A DNA stretch of 17,210 nucleotides, taken from an uncultured Carnobacteriaceae bacterium (GTDB lineage Bacteria > Bacillota > Bacilli > Lactobacillales > Aerococcaceae). Shown one piece after another: positions 7,517 to 13,835 of this stretch. A program made the translations under genes and the position numbers. The stretch lies in contig CALHVK010000037.1 of the NCBI GenBank assembly GCA_938039195.1, positions 1 through 17,210 of the forward strand, given 5' to 3'. Numbering within the stretch: position 1 is the stretch's first letter; each line of letters opens with the position of its first letter. Under the pieces are notes generated by a model that saw nothing but the letters and a program-made list of their open reading frames with translations, was not told where the DNA came from and made no database searches.

Positions 7517-7879
7517 TTATAAAATTACTCCGGTCATTACGATAAAATAATAAATAATTCCGATAACAATACTCCAAATACCTCCAACCCACCAAAAGGC
7601 TTTCGTAATTCCTTTTTTAGAGTTTACAAAGTATTGAGAAAATGAAACTGAGAAACCTGCAATGAGACCTCCAATGATTACAAAAGGCCATTTAAAATCA
7701 ATATGAATCAAATCGCAAATTGCCGGAATCACAAACATTGATACTACCATTGCAGTAATAATAAGCAATACACTTTTATAACCAAACATCGGAATATCAT
7801 AGTCTGTAGTTCCCATCGCTGTCTTATATTGTTTTTTCTGGTCCATGTTCTTAACAGTCCATTTTCTAAATTTAGCCAT
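7517..7879 (-). CDS. Small three-helix membrane protein of unknown function in the PTS operon
   Basis: 120 residues; I do not recognise a family. A basic N-terminus (about 1-34, with MDQKKQYKTAMGTTDYDIP) is followed by three probable membrane helices at about 36-58, 64-85 and 94-119. The protein ends almost inside the third helix. The loop between helices 2 and 3 is basic (NSKKGITK), which puts it in the cytoplasm by the positive-inside rule, with the N-terminus outside or, if its own lysines dominate, re-entrant; the topology is uncertain. The start has a clean AAGGAG 6 bases upstream. It sits between EIIA and EIIB, 13 and 19 bases from its neighbours, so it must be co-expressed with the PTS. 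A role as an accessory subunit of the EIIC permease is an inference from position only. It could equally be a membrane protein for wall-fragment handling. Confidence 0.8.
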   Translation of the reverse strand: MAKFRKWTVKNMDQKKQYKTAMGTTDYDIPMFGYKSVLLIITAMVVSMFVIPAICDLIHIDFKWPFVIIGGLIAGFSVSFSQYFVNSKKGITKAFWWVGGIWSIVIGIIYYFIVMTGVIL

Positions 7880-7892
7880 CGTTTTCTCCTTA

Positions 7893-8216
7893 CTATCTAT
7901 GCTCTAACTTCCAAAGTCTTTCATTCATTCGAATTACATTTTCTGCTAGAGTTCTTACCTCTATCGAAGTCATTAAGTGATCTTGCGCATGTACAAATAG
8001 TACTGAAACTTCATTCTTTTCACCTGCTGCTTCTTTTTGAATTAAATCGGTTTGCACTTGATGGGCTTTATTTAAAAAACTATCTGCCTCTTCAAGTAAT
8101 TTTCTAGCCTCTTCAAAATTACCTTTTTCGGATTCTTCCATCGCTTCATACACTAAAGCTTTGGCATTTCCTCCGTTACTAATAATTTCGAAGACAATTA
8201 ATTCCATATCTTGCAC
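7893..8216 (-). CDS. PTS EIIA, lactose/cellobiose family
   Basis: 107 residues, an all-helical Lac-type EIIA with the phosphorylation site FVHAQDHLM: His76 accepts phosphate from HPr, and Asp79 lies at the position of the metal-binding Asp of the trimer. I choose the GTG at 8216 because GGAGGTGAT lies 8 bases upstream; the next ATG (8207) would be too far from it. The GTG overlaps the murQ stop as TAGTG, so translation is coupled to murQ. This unusual pairing of an etherase with a PTS subunit ties the PTS to MurNAc-6-P metabolism. Confidence 0.93.
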   Translation of the reverse strand: MQDMELIVFEIISNGGNAKALVYEAMEESEKGNFEEARKLLEEADSFLNKAHQVQTDLIQKEAAGEKNEVSVLFVHAQDHLMTSIEVRTLAENVIRMNERLWKLEHR

Positions 8217-9130
8217 TAAACATCACCTCCTAAATATTGGATAGCCCGTTTAATATGTCCATCCCCTTTTGAGAGAGCTTCTTCCGCTGCGTTTCTATCA
8301 ACACCCATTATTTCCATAACAAGTGCTTTCTTCACGCTACGTCCACTTTGTTCATAAAGGAGTTTCGCTCTTTCTTCATCGACTCCTGTCAATGTACGAA
8401 TCATATTTTTTGATCGAACCACTAATTTTTTGTTTGTTGGTTTCACATCAACCATATAATTTTTATAAACTTTACCAAGTTTAATCATGACACTGGTTGA
8501 AATCATATTTAATATTAATTTTTGGGCTGTTCCTGCTTTCATTCGAGTTGATCCCATAATCACCTCTGCACCAGTCACTACCTCAATCGGATAATCCGCA
8601 GATTTTGAAATCTCTGCATTCTTCACACAAGAAATAGTTCCAGTCAACGCACCAACTTGTCGTGCGTAGCACAAACCGCCAAGTACATAAGGCGTTCTAC
8701 CACTAGCTGCAAGCCCTATAACACTATCCTTTTCGCAAAGATTATATGCAGCTAAGTCTTTTGCAGCCAGTTCAAGAGAGTCCTCTGCACCTTCTTGAGC
8801 GGTAAACATTGCATTATCTCCACCAGCCATAATTCCAACAACTAGTCCTTTATCAACACCGTATGTTGGAGGGCATTCTGCCGCATCTAACACTCCTAGC
8901 CTTCCCGATGTTCCTGCACCAATATAAAACAGACGTCCACCGACTTTCATTCGATCTACAATCTGATCAACTAGAATGGAGATATCTCCTATACTCTCTT
9001 CAACGATTGAAGCAACCGTCTTATCCTCATTATTAATTTTTCGTAGGATTTTCTCCGTTGATACAGCATCGATATCTATGGTGTGTTGATTATTTTTTTC
9101 AGTATCTAACTTAATTAAATCTACCATCAT
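8216..9130 (-). CDS. murQ: N-acetylmuramic acid 6-phosphate etherase MurQ
   Basis: 304 residues, the normal MurQ length. The cytoplasmic enzyme cleaves the lactyl ether of MurNAc-6-P, giving GlcNAc-6-P and D-lactate. It is a SIS-domain protein with GAGTSGRLGVLDAAEC (71-86). Glu85 and Glu116 (in AQEGAEDS) match the two catalytic glutamates of E. coli MurQ (83 and 114). MGSTRMKAGTAQKLILNM is the second conserved block, and a small C-terminal helical domain follows (about 245-304). Two ATG codons are adjacent (9130 and 9127), and AAGGAA just upstream suits either. It is the first gene of the nine-gene operon. A cre-like site 29 bases upstream points to catabolite control. Confidence 0.97.
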   Translation of the reverse strand: MMVDLIKLDTEKNNQHTIDIDAVSTEKILRKINNEDKTVASIVEESIGDISILVDQIVDRMKVGGRLFYIGAGTSGRLGVLDAAECPPTYGVDKGLVVGIMAGGDNAMFTAQEGAEDSLELAAKDLAAYNLCEKDSVIGLAASGRTPYVLGGLCYARQVGALTGTISCVKNAEISKSADYPIEVVTGAEVIMGSTRMKAGTAQKLILNMISTSVMIKLGKVYKNYMVDVKPTNKKLVVRSKNMIRTLTGVDEERAKLLYEQSGRSVKKALVMEIMGVDRNAAEEALSKGDGHIKRAIQYLGGDV

Positions 9131-9158
9131 CCCACTTCCTTCTGATACCAGTTTATCA

Positions 9159-9172
9159 TAAAAGCGCTATCA
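9159..9172. promoter_or_regulatory. Probable cre (CcpA operator) in front of murQ
   Basis: TAAAAGCGCTATCA matches the cre consensus TGWAANCGNTNWCA at every defined position except the second (A for G). It lies between the candidate murQ promoter and the murQ start, where bound CcpA would block transcription. This would place the salvage operon under glucose repression (inference). Confidence 0.6.
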
Positions 9173-9182
9173 TTGAAATAGG

Positions 9183-9210
9183 ATTTTAATATTTATTTCT
9201 CATTGTTAAA
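9183..9210 (-). promoter_or_regulatory. Candidate murQ operon promoter
   Basis: On the minus strand TTAACA (9209-9204) is a fair -35 and TAAAAT (9188-9183) a fair -10, but the spacer is only 15 bases (16 with TTTAAC as -35). The position just upstream of the cre-like site fits. No better pair was found in the 110 bases between murQ and the insertion element, so this is tentative. Confidence 0.35.
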
Positions 9211-9260
9211 AATTAATTTCACTACTTAGTTCATTCTCCTGTATTATACAGAATAAATAT

Positions 9261-9284
9261 CCACCGGCTAAGCCGGTGGTTTTT
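9261..9284. repeat. Right-end subterminal hairpin of the IS200-type element
   Basis: CCACCGGC (9261-9268) pairs perfectly with GCCGGTGG (9272-9279), with loop TAA. On the plus strand TTTTT follows, so it would stop transcription entering the element from the murQ side. It is also the likely recognition hairpin of TnpA. Smaller hairpins follow (GGGC/GCCC at 9292-9302; CGCC/GGCG at 9317-9328) in the tnpA 3' region. Confidence 0.75.
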
Positions 9285-9351
9285 CAGTTTCGGGCATAGC
9301 CCTGATCTCAGAGCGACGCCTCAAGGCGCTCATGTGGCCTGCGACGAGCAC

Positions 9352-9819
9352 CTATTTACGTTTTCCTGTAAACGGATCTTCCAATTCTAATTCCAATTGT
9401 TCTGCTATATGATCTTCTTTTAGTTGATTTCGTATATACTCTCCAATGGCTTTCGAATTCTTTCCAACCGAATCTACATAATACCCTCTACACCAAAACG
9501 ATCTATTTCGATACTTAAATCTTGCATTCGCCCATCTTTCAAATATCATTTGGCTACTTTTCCCTTTTAAATATCCGACAAACCCAGAAACACTCATTTT
9601 TGGTGGTATTTCCACTAACATATGAACATGGTCCACGCAGACCTCTGCTTCAATTATATTTACATGTTTCCATTCGCATAGCTGTCGTAACATTCTTCCG
9701 ACATCAAGCCTCCTTGACTCATAGAATGCCTTTCTTCTATATTTTGGTGCGAAAACGATATGATACTTACAGTTCCATTTCGTATGTGATAAACTGTGTA
9801 AGTCATCGGTATATCCCAT
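9352..9819 (-). CDS. tnpA: IS200-family Y1 (HUH) transposase TnpA
   Basis: 155 residues, the normal size for IS200 TnpA. It moves the element as single-stranded DNA. The HUH metal site is His64-Val-His66 in CVDHVHMLVE. The nucleophile is Tyr128 in GEYIRNQ, with Gln132 completing the metal ligands, the same spacing as in IS608 TnpA. No frameshift or stop is seen, so the enzyme looks intact. The start is the ATG at 9819 with AAGGAGG 9 bases upstream, but this Shine-Dalgarno is paired in a long leader hairpin (9827-9883), which should keep translation very low. The gene points toward murQ and lies downstream of the dnaN terminator. Confidence 0.95.
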   Translation of the reverse strand: MGYTDDLHSLSHTKWNCKYHIVFAPKYRRKAFYESRRLDVGRMLRQLCEWKHVNIIEAEVCVDHVHMLVEIPPKMSVSGFVGYLKGKSSQMIFERWANARFKYRNRSFWCRGYYVDSVGKNSKAIGEYIRNQLKEDHIAEQLELELEDPFTGKRK

Positions 9820-9824
9820 GACAA

Positions 9825-9883
9825 AACCTCCTTAGTTCTTTCGTTGTAGTTTGCAGACCACATACGAATTATAACTAAGGAGG
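9825..9883 (-). promoter_or_regulatory. Leader hairpin that buries the tnpA ribosome-binding site
   Basis: CCTCCTTAGTT (9827-9837) and AACTAAGGAGG (9873-9883) form a perfect 11-bp stem. An inner TTCGT/ACGAA stem (9840-9844 with 9864-9868) lengthens it. In the mRNA the arm nearest tnpA contains the AAGGAGG Shine-Dalgarno. This matches the known translational block of IS200. Confidence 0.8.
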
Positions 9884-9920
9884 CTTGTTTTTTCATTATC
9901 ACTCCGCTAAAGCTTTTTGG

Positions 9921-9944
9921 ACCCCCGGACAATCCGGGGGTTTT
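9921..9944. repeat. Left-end subterminal hairpin of the IS200-type element
   Basis: ACCCCCGGA (9921-9929) pairs with TCCGGGGGT (9933-9941), with loop CAA. TTTT follows on the plus strand, so it may also act as a terminator for transcription leaving the element to the right. It resembles the right-end hairpin in size and polarity. Confidence 0.75.
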
Positions 9945-9952
9945 AATTAGAC

Positions 9953-9986
9953 CAAAAACTCGAGCCTTCAAAATGAAAGCTCGAGT
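9953..9986 (-). terminator. Intrinsic terminator of dnaN
   Basis: ACTCGAGC (9958-9965) pairs with GCTCGAGT (9979-9986), extended by TTCA/TGAA around an AAA loop. On the minus strand it is followed by TTTTTGG. It lies 20 bases beyond the dnaN stop, and the insertion element begins right after it. Confidence 0.85.
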
Positions 9987-10006
9987 GAGAGTGTTAATTC
10001 TTATGA

Positions 10007-11164
10007 TTACCCGTTGAATGTACGAACAGGTGTTACTAATTGAATGAAGCTATGTGGAATACCAGAGTGGTCTTCTTTTAGTTTCAATGTGAATGGACGG
10101 TTTGCTTCTAAGAAGTTAATAACCGCTTCTGAAGAACCGAATAATTTCAACGCTTCTTTTAAGTAGTCTGGGTTGAATGAAATTTCAAGTGGAGCTCCTT
10201 CGAAGTTTTCCACAGCGATTTCTTCTTCAACCGTACCGACTTCAGGAGATTTCCCTGTTAATAGAATACGTTCTGGAGAAAGTGTTAATGTCGCAATATT
10301 GTTTTTATCCGTATGTGACATTAATGAAGCACGTTCTACAGCTGCTACCAATTCGCTAGCAACCACTGTAATCGAAGTGTTCGCTCCGTCGTTAATTAAA
10401 CGGTCAGTATCAGGGTACATTCCTTCTAATAAACGAGAGTAGAAGGATAATGTTTCTGTTTGGAACAAGATTTGATTATCTGTAATCGCAAAATCGATTG
10501 TTTCTAATCCGTCGATGATACGAGATAATTCTAATAATGTTTTACCAGGTAATGTCATTTCAAAAGTCAATGCATCACTTCCAGCTGGCATTTGTAGTGG
10601 AATGATTCGTTGGCTTAAACGGTGAGAGTCTGTTGCGACTGCTTTTAATTGGTTGTCTTTAATCACCATATGAATCCCTGTTAAGATTGGACGAGATTCT
10701 GCAGTTGAAACGGCAACAGCTGTTTGTACAATCACTTGTCTAAATAATGGAACAGGAATAGTGATGACATGATTTTTTTCGATTTCTGGTAATTGTGGAT
10801 AATCTACTGCTGATAATCCATTTAATGTAAATGATGCATTACCTGCTGTAATTGTTGCTTGTAATTGATCATTTGTTTCAAGTGTGAATACATTTAAAGG
10901 TAATTTTTTAACGATTTCTCCAAAGAAACGAGCAGGAAGAACGATGCTACCTGGTTCTTGGACTGTTAATTGTAATTCTTCGTCTTCGATTGGTAAGAAT
11001 ACTTCGATAGAAACTTCTGAATCACTACCTGTTAATGTTAATCCTTCTTCACTTGCAACTAATTTAATCCCTGTCAAAATTGGAATTGTTGTTTTTGATG
11101 GAATTGCACGTTGCACATCTACAAGATTTTTTAAGAACCCTTGTCTGTTTACTGAAAATTTCAT
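10007..11164 (-). CDS. dnaN: DNA polymerase III beta subunit (sliding clamp) DnaN
   Basis: 385 residues, slightly longer than the usual 375-380. It forms the ring-shaped dimer that tethers DNA polymerase to the template. It starts MKFSVNRQGFLKNLVDVQRA, with KTTIPILTGIKL following, then the middle domain (VSTAESRPILTGIHM, ATDSHRLSQR) and the typical C-terminal FIQLVTPVRTFNG. AAAGGAGG lies 5 bases before the ATG. It follows dnaA by 174 bases, a spacer holding the unwinding region of the origin, and has its own terminator. The genes that usually follow dnaN in Firmicutes (yaaA, recF, gyrB) are not here; an insertion element and the murQ operon follow instead. Confidence 0.98.
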   Translation of the reverse strand: MKFSVNRQGFLKNLVDVQRAIPSKTTIPILTGIKLVASEEGLTLTGSDSEVSIEVFLPIEDEELQLTVQEPGSIVLPARFFGEIVKKLPLNVFTLETNDQLQATITAGNASFTLNGLSAVDYPQLPEIEKNHVITIPVPLFRQVIVQTAVAVSTAESRPILTGIHMVIKDNQLKAVATDSHRLSQRIIPLQMPAGSDALTFEMTLPGKTLLELSRIIDGLETIDFAITDNQILFQTETLSFYSRLLEGMYPDTDRLINDGANTSITVVASELVAAVERASLMSHTDKNNIATLTLSPERILLTGKSPEVGTVEEEIAVENFEGAPLEISFNPDYLKEALKLFGSSEAVINFLEANRPFTLKLKEDHSGIPHSFIQLVTPVRTFNG

Positions 11165-11190
11165 AACTGCCTCCTTTAGGGTGTGCTTTT

Positions 11191-11336
11191 ATATTTAATT
11201 TATTTATTAATAAAATAGTAATAGTAGTAGGGCCTGTGTATATTGTGGAAAAGTCCATTTTCCTTATAACAGAGACCATTTTTAATTGTGGATAACCATT
11301 GTGGAAAACTCTACCGTTTTTTGGCACTTATCCACA
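11191..11336. other. Origin unwinding region: AT tract, DnaA-trios, GC spacer and DnaA boxes
   Basis: On the plus strand from left to right there is an AT-only tract (11191-11215). Five consecutive trios TAG-TAA-TAG-TAG-TAG (11216-11230) follow, then GGCC, then two abutting boxes TGTGTATAT (11235-11243, two mismatches) and TGTGGAAAA (11244-11252, one mismatch). Further right are TGTGGATAA (11287-11295, perfect), TGTGGAAAA (11300-11308) and TTATCCACA (11328-11336, perfect), the last only 2 bases from the dnaA stop. This is the layout of the Bacillus subtilis basal unwinding system, where DnaA loaded on boxes extends along the trios (3'-GAT-5' repeats) to melt the adjacent AT DNA. The match in order and polarity is direct; activity is inferred. 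Confidence 0.8.
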
Positions 11337-11338
11337 GC

Positions 11339-12697
11339 TTAATAACCGAGCGAATGCTTGATTTCATTAATCACGCGAATCGTTTCTGGATCATCTTTGG
11401 CTTCTTGGCTAATTTTTTCATAGGCGTGAATAACCGTTGAGTGGTCACGACCAAAATCAGCACCAATCTTTTGAAGAGAAACACGTGTTAATTCACGAGA
11501 AAGATACATCGCGATTTGACGCGGTTGAACCATTGTCTTCGTTCTTTTCTTTCCTTTAATATCTTCTACTGTAATATTGTAGTATTTCGCAACGGCGCTT
11601 TGGATATCATGAACGGTAAGAAGCTTCTCGTCGCCTCCAGGAAGGAACGATTGCAACGCTTCTGCAGCCAAGTCTGTTGAAATATCTTGTCCGACCATAA
11701 CGGAGTACGCTTGAAGACGCATAAGAGCTCCTTCTAATTCACGGACGTTTGATTGAATATGGCCTGCGACATAACTCAACACTTCAATAGGAATATTAAA
11801 TCCAAGTGATTGTGCTTTATTTTGTAAGATTGCAATACGCGTTTCTAAGTCTGGTGGCGTAATATCTACGGATAAACCAGATACGAAACGAGATACGAGA
11901 CGTTCTTGTAATTCTTTAATTTCCGTTGGTTGACGGTCACTTGTTAATACGATTTGTTTTTGGTTATTGAAAAGCGCATTAAATGTATGGAAGAACTCTT
12001 CTTGAGTTGCTTCTTTTTTCGCTAAGAATTGAATATCATCGACTAGTAAGATATCCACATTACGGTAACGATTGCGGAATTCTTGCGGTGTCTTTGATCC
12101 AATCGAAGCAATCATTTCATTCATAAACTCTTCACTCGTCACGTATTTGACACGTGCGTTTGGATGGCTCTTCTTATATTTATTCCCAATCGCTTGCATT
12201 AAATGAGTTTTTCCAAGTCCTACACCACCATAGAAGAAAAGAGGGTTGTAGGTATTACCAGGATTATCCGCAACGTAATGCGCGGCAGCCGTGGCCATTT
12301 GATTTCCTTTCCCAATAATGAAAGTTTCAAATGTATATTTAGGATTCAAATGCGAGTCTTCCTCGATGGCAACCATTGTTGGAGTTTCAGGAATATTTGG
12401 TTGAATTTCTTCGATTCCTTGGTGGAATGGAGTGGTTACTTGCGCTTCATCTTCCGAATCAATAAAACGTGGTTCAAACGATTGTCTAAAGTAATCATAT
12501 CCAATTTCCATAATGTCTCTAATGAGGTTATCTTGCCAATATCTCGCAAATGTCTTAGAAGGCACTTTAATATAGAGAATATTTTGTTCAATTCGAATCG
12601 GTTCAGCTGGTTTAATCCAGTGATTAAAGGTAAATTCGGAATTTGTTTTTTCAAAGTGTTCTAATAATAGTTTCCAAAATTCTTGGATGGAATTCAT
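11339..12697 (-). CDS. dnaA: Chromosomal replication initiator DnaA
   Basis: 452 residues, the usual length. The ATP-bound protein binds DnaA boxes, melts the origin and loads helicase; it also represses its own gene in many bacteria. Domain I is about 1-85, a short variable linker (domain II) about 86-115, the AAA+ domain about 116-335 with Walker A GGVGLGKT (157-164) and Walker B LLVDD (217-221), and the DNA-binding domain IV about 345-452 with the signature RDHSTVIHA (417-425). AAGGAGG lies 6 bases before the ATG at 12697. DnaA boxes lie on both sides of the gene. Together with dnaN it leads the minus-strand replichore away from oriC. Confidence 0.98.
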   Translation of the reverse strand: MNSIQEFWKLLLEHFEKTNSEFTFNHWIKPAEPIRIEQNILYIKVPSKTFARYWQDNLIRDIMEIGYDYFRQSFEPRFIDSEDEAQVTTPFHQGIEEIQPNIPETPTMVAIEEDSHLNPKYTFETFIIGKGNQMATAAAHYVADNPGNTYNPLFFYGGVGLGKTHLMQAIGNKYKKSHPNARVKYVTSEEFMNEMIASIGSKTPQEFRNRYRNVDILLVDDIQFLAKKEATQEEFFHTFNALFNNQKQIVLTSDRQPTEIKELQERLVSRFVSGLSVDITPPDLETRIAILQNKAQSLGFNIPIEVLSYVAGHIQSNVRELEGALMRLQAYSVMVGQDISTDLAAEALQSFLPGGDEKLLTVHDIQSAVAKYYNITVEDIKGKKRTKTMVQPRQIAMYLSRELTRVSLQKIGADFGRDHSTVIHAYEKISQEAKDDPETIRVINEIKHSLGY

Positions 12698-12742
12698 AAA
12701 TGCACCTCCTTATATCGTTTTCAAGATTCTAATCCATTTAAC

Positions 12743-12773
12743 AGTGTACCATCTTTCCAAAAAGTTTTCCACA
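12743..12773 (-). promoter_or_regulatory. Candidate dnaA promoter overlapped by a DnaA box
   Basis: On the minus strand TGGTACACT (12751-12743) is a good extended -10. The region where a -35 would lie holds TGTGGAAAA (12773-12765), a one-mismatch DnaA box, and no consensus -35. This suggests autorepression of dnaA, known in other bacteria. The promoter call itself is tentative. Confidence 0.45.
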
Positions 12774-13049
12774 ATCGGATGGAGAAAATCACAAAAAAAG
12801 TCAATTTTCGATAACTTTATCCACAAAACGGTGGATAAGTCGAAGAAAAAAGTGAATATTCACAGAGATATGCACATAAAAATAGCAGTTATAAACAATA
12901 AAGAAAGTTGATATAAAAGGATTTTAATAGAGTTATCCACCATTGTGTATAATTTTTGTAAACAGATTGTTATTTTGTGGATAAATTGTTTATAAGTATG
13001 TGGAAATCGTCTTTTATGCAAAAAAACTATCCACCATCGATGTGAATAA
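12765..13049. other. oriC DnaA-box cluster, rpmH-dnaA spacer
   Basis: This fills most of the 532-bp gene-free stretch 12698-13229. Perfect boxes are TTATCCACA (12817-12825) and TGTGGATAA (12976-12984). One-mismatch boxes are TTTTCCACA (12765-12773), GGTGGATAA (12830-12838), TTATCCACC (12933-12941), TGTGTATAA (12944-12952) and TGTGAATAA (13041-13049). Two-mismatch sites are at 12987-12995, 12999-13007 and 13027-13035. Boxes occur in both orientations, several as facing pairs. Together with the boxes in the dnaA-dnaN spacer this gives a bipartite origin as in B. subtilis. No gene is seen between 12698 and 13229. Confidence 0.92.
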
Positions 13050-13144
13050 CTAAAAAAATAGAACAAAATAGACAGTTATTTGTAGAAATTTTTAGGCTTA
13101 TTATGTTATGATACTTCAGTAATTTAGTGATTAGATAGTTTATA

Positions 13145-13173
13145 TTGACAAGTAAACATTTTATATTTATAAT
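13145..13173 (+). promoter_or_regulatory. Consensus sigma-A promoter of rpmH
   Basis: TTGACA (13145-13150), a 17-base spacer and TATAAT (13168-13173): a perfect match to the vegetative promoter. It is 57 bases before the rpmH start and points away from oriC. It probably also supplies rnpA and yidC through readthrough. Confidence 0.92.
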
Positions 13174-13229
13174 GTACTAGACTGTCTAGGGAGACTAGAT
13201 ATTTCATTTACAGTAGGAGGTGCACACGA

Positions 13230-13364
13230 ATGAAAAGAACATATCAACCAAGCAAACGCAAACGTCAAAAAGTTCACGGATTCCGTAAACGTATGAGCAC
13301 AAAAAATGGCCGTAGAGTATTAGCAAGCAGACGCCGTAAAGGTAGAAAAGTTTTAGCAGCTTAG
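13230..13364 (+). CDS. rpmH: Ribosomal protein bL34
   Basis: 44 residues, the standard bL34 length. The protein begins [20 protein letters not shown] and ends [10 protein letters not shown], with the conserved [20 protein letters not shown] core. It is a very basic protein of the large ribosomal subunit. GGAGG lies 9 bases before the ATG. It is followed at once by a terminator that starts on its stop codon, so rnpA downstream is likely reached by partial readthrough. Its place beside oriC and rnpA is conserved across most bacteria. Confidence 0.98.
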   Translation: MKRTYQPSKRKRQKVHGFRKRMSTKNGRRVLASRRRKGRKVLAA

Positions 13365-13395
13365 ATCACTGAACGTCTCAGTGGTCTTTTTTTTT
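13364..13395 (+). terminator. Terminator between rpmH and rnpA
   Basis: GATCACTGA (13364-13372) pairs with TCAGTGGTC (13378-13386), nine pairs including one G-U, with a 5-base loop and nine Ts. The stem starts on the last base of the rpmH stop. It probably reduces rnpA and yidC expression relative to rpmH. Confidence 0.88.
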
Positions 13396-13430
13396 AAAAA
13401 CCATTTGAGTGACTGGAGAGATTCAAGTAG

Positions 13431-13775
13431 ATGAAAAAATCGTTTCGAGTAAAGAAAGACCGCGAATTTCAAAAGGTATTTCATAAAGGCAAATCGACAG
13501 CGAACCGTCAATTCGTTATTTATCAATATAATAAGGAAGGACAATCCCATTTTCGTGTGGGAATCTCTGTCAGCAAAAAGCTTGGAAATGCGGTCACACG
13601 TAATCGTCTAAAGAGAAGAATCCGTCATATTTTAATGGAATTGGACGACCAATTGGCGCAAGATGTAGATTTTATCGTCATTGCTCGTCAACCAATCGTA
13701 CAAATGTCTTATCAGGAAATGAAAAGCAGTATGATGCATGTTTTAAAATTAGCTACTTTATTACCTAAAAATTAA
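13431..13775 (+). CDS. rnpA: Ribonuclease P protein component
   Basis: 114 residues. This basic protein binds the RNase P RNA and helps it cut the 5' leader from pre-tRNAs. Visible are the N-terminal [16 protein letters not shown], the central [18 protein letters not shown] region and the RNR motif in [13 protein letters not shown] (53-65). GGAGAG lies about 10 bases before the ATG. It lies 66 bases after rpmH, beyond the terminator, and just before yidC, the conserved order. The RNase P RNA is not in the window. Confidence 0.97.
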   Translation: MKKSFRVKKDREFQKVFHKGKSTANRQFVIYQYNKEGQSHFRVGISVSKKLGNAVTRNRLKRRIRHILMELDDQLAQDVDFIVIARQPIVQMSYQEMKSSMMHVLKLATLLPKN

Positions 13776-13798
13776 GATTCCTATTAAAAGAAGGAATC
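13776..13798 (+). repeat. Inverted repeat between rnpA and yidC
   Basis: GATTCCT (13776-13782) and AGGAATC (13792-13798) form a 7-bp stem directly after the rnpA stop. No T-run follows. The stem would cover the AAGGA sequence in front of the TTG at 13800, which is one reason to prefer the later yidC start. Confidence 0.5.
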
Positions 13799-13835
13799 AT
13801 TGAAAATTAAATATTCTAAAAGGTGGGACTTTTCA

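Larger units (their letters stand above)
9245..9955 (-). mobile_element. IS200-type insertion sequence (IS200/IS605 family), tnpA only
   Basis: A single Y1 transposase gene flanked by subterminal hairpins of the same polarity. At the left end (in tnpA orientation) are CCCCCGGA/TCCGGGGG arms (9922-9940), and at the right end CCACCGGC/GCCGGTGG arms (9261-9279). There are no terminal inverted repeats or target duplication, as expected for this family. There is no tnpB. The exact tips cannot be fixed by reading; the limits given are approximate. The leader holds an RBS-sequestering hairpin, as known for IS200. The element lies between the dnaN terminator and the murQ promoter and reads toward murQ. 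Confidence 0.85.

Noticed and set aside
9261..9351. A possible omega RNA or guide RNA in the structured 3' part of the insertion element
   Set aside because: No tnpB or iscB gene is present, so the hairpins are better explained as TnpA recognition structures and 3' untranslated structure.
9522..9821. Plus-strand open frame antisense to tnpA
   Set aside because: It is the complementary shadow of a conserved transposase gene with no RBS or protein family.
9660..9971. 103-residue open frame across the insertion element's left end
   Set aside because: It overlaps tnpA in another frame, crosses the hairpins and the dnaN terminator, and has no recognisable protein features.
11064..11327. 87-residue minus-strand open frame over the dnaA-dnaN spacer
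   Set aside because: It covers the DnaA boxes and trios and overlaps dnaN in another frame; its sequence shows no domain.
12687..13066. Short open frames in the oriC spacer on both strands
   Set aside because: The DNA is explained by DnaA boxes and AT-rich origin sequence; the predicted proteins have no RBS or recognisable features.
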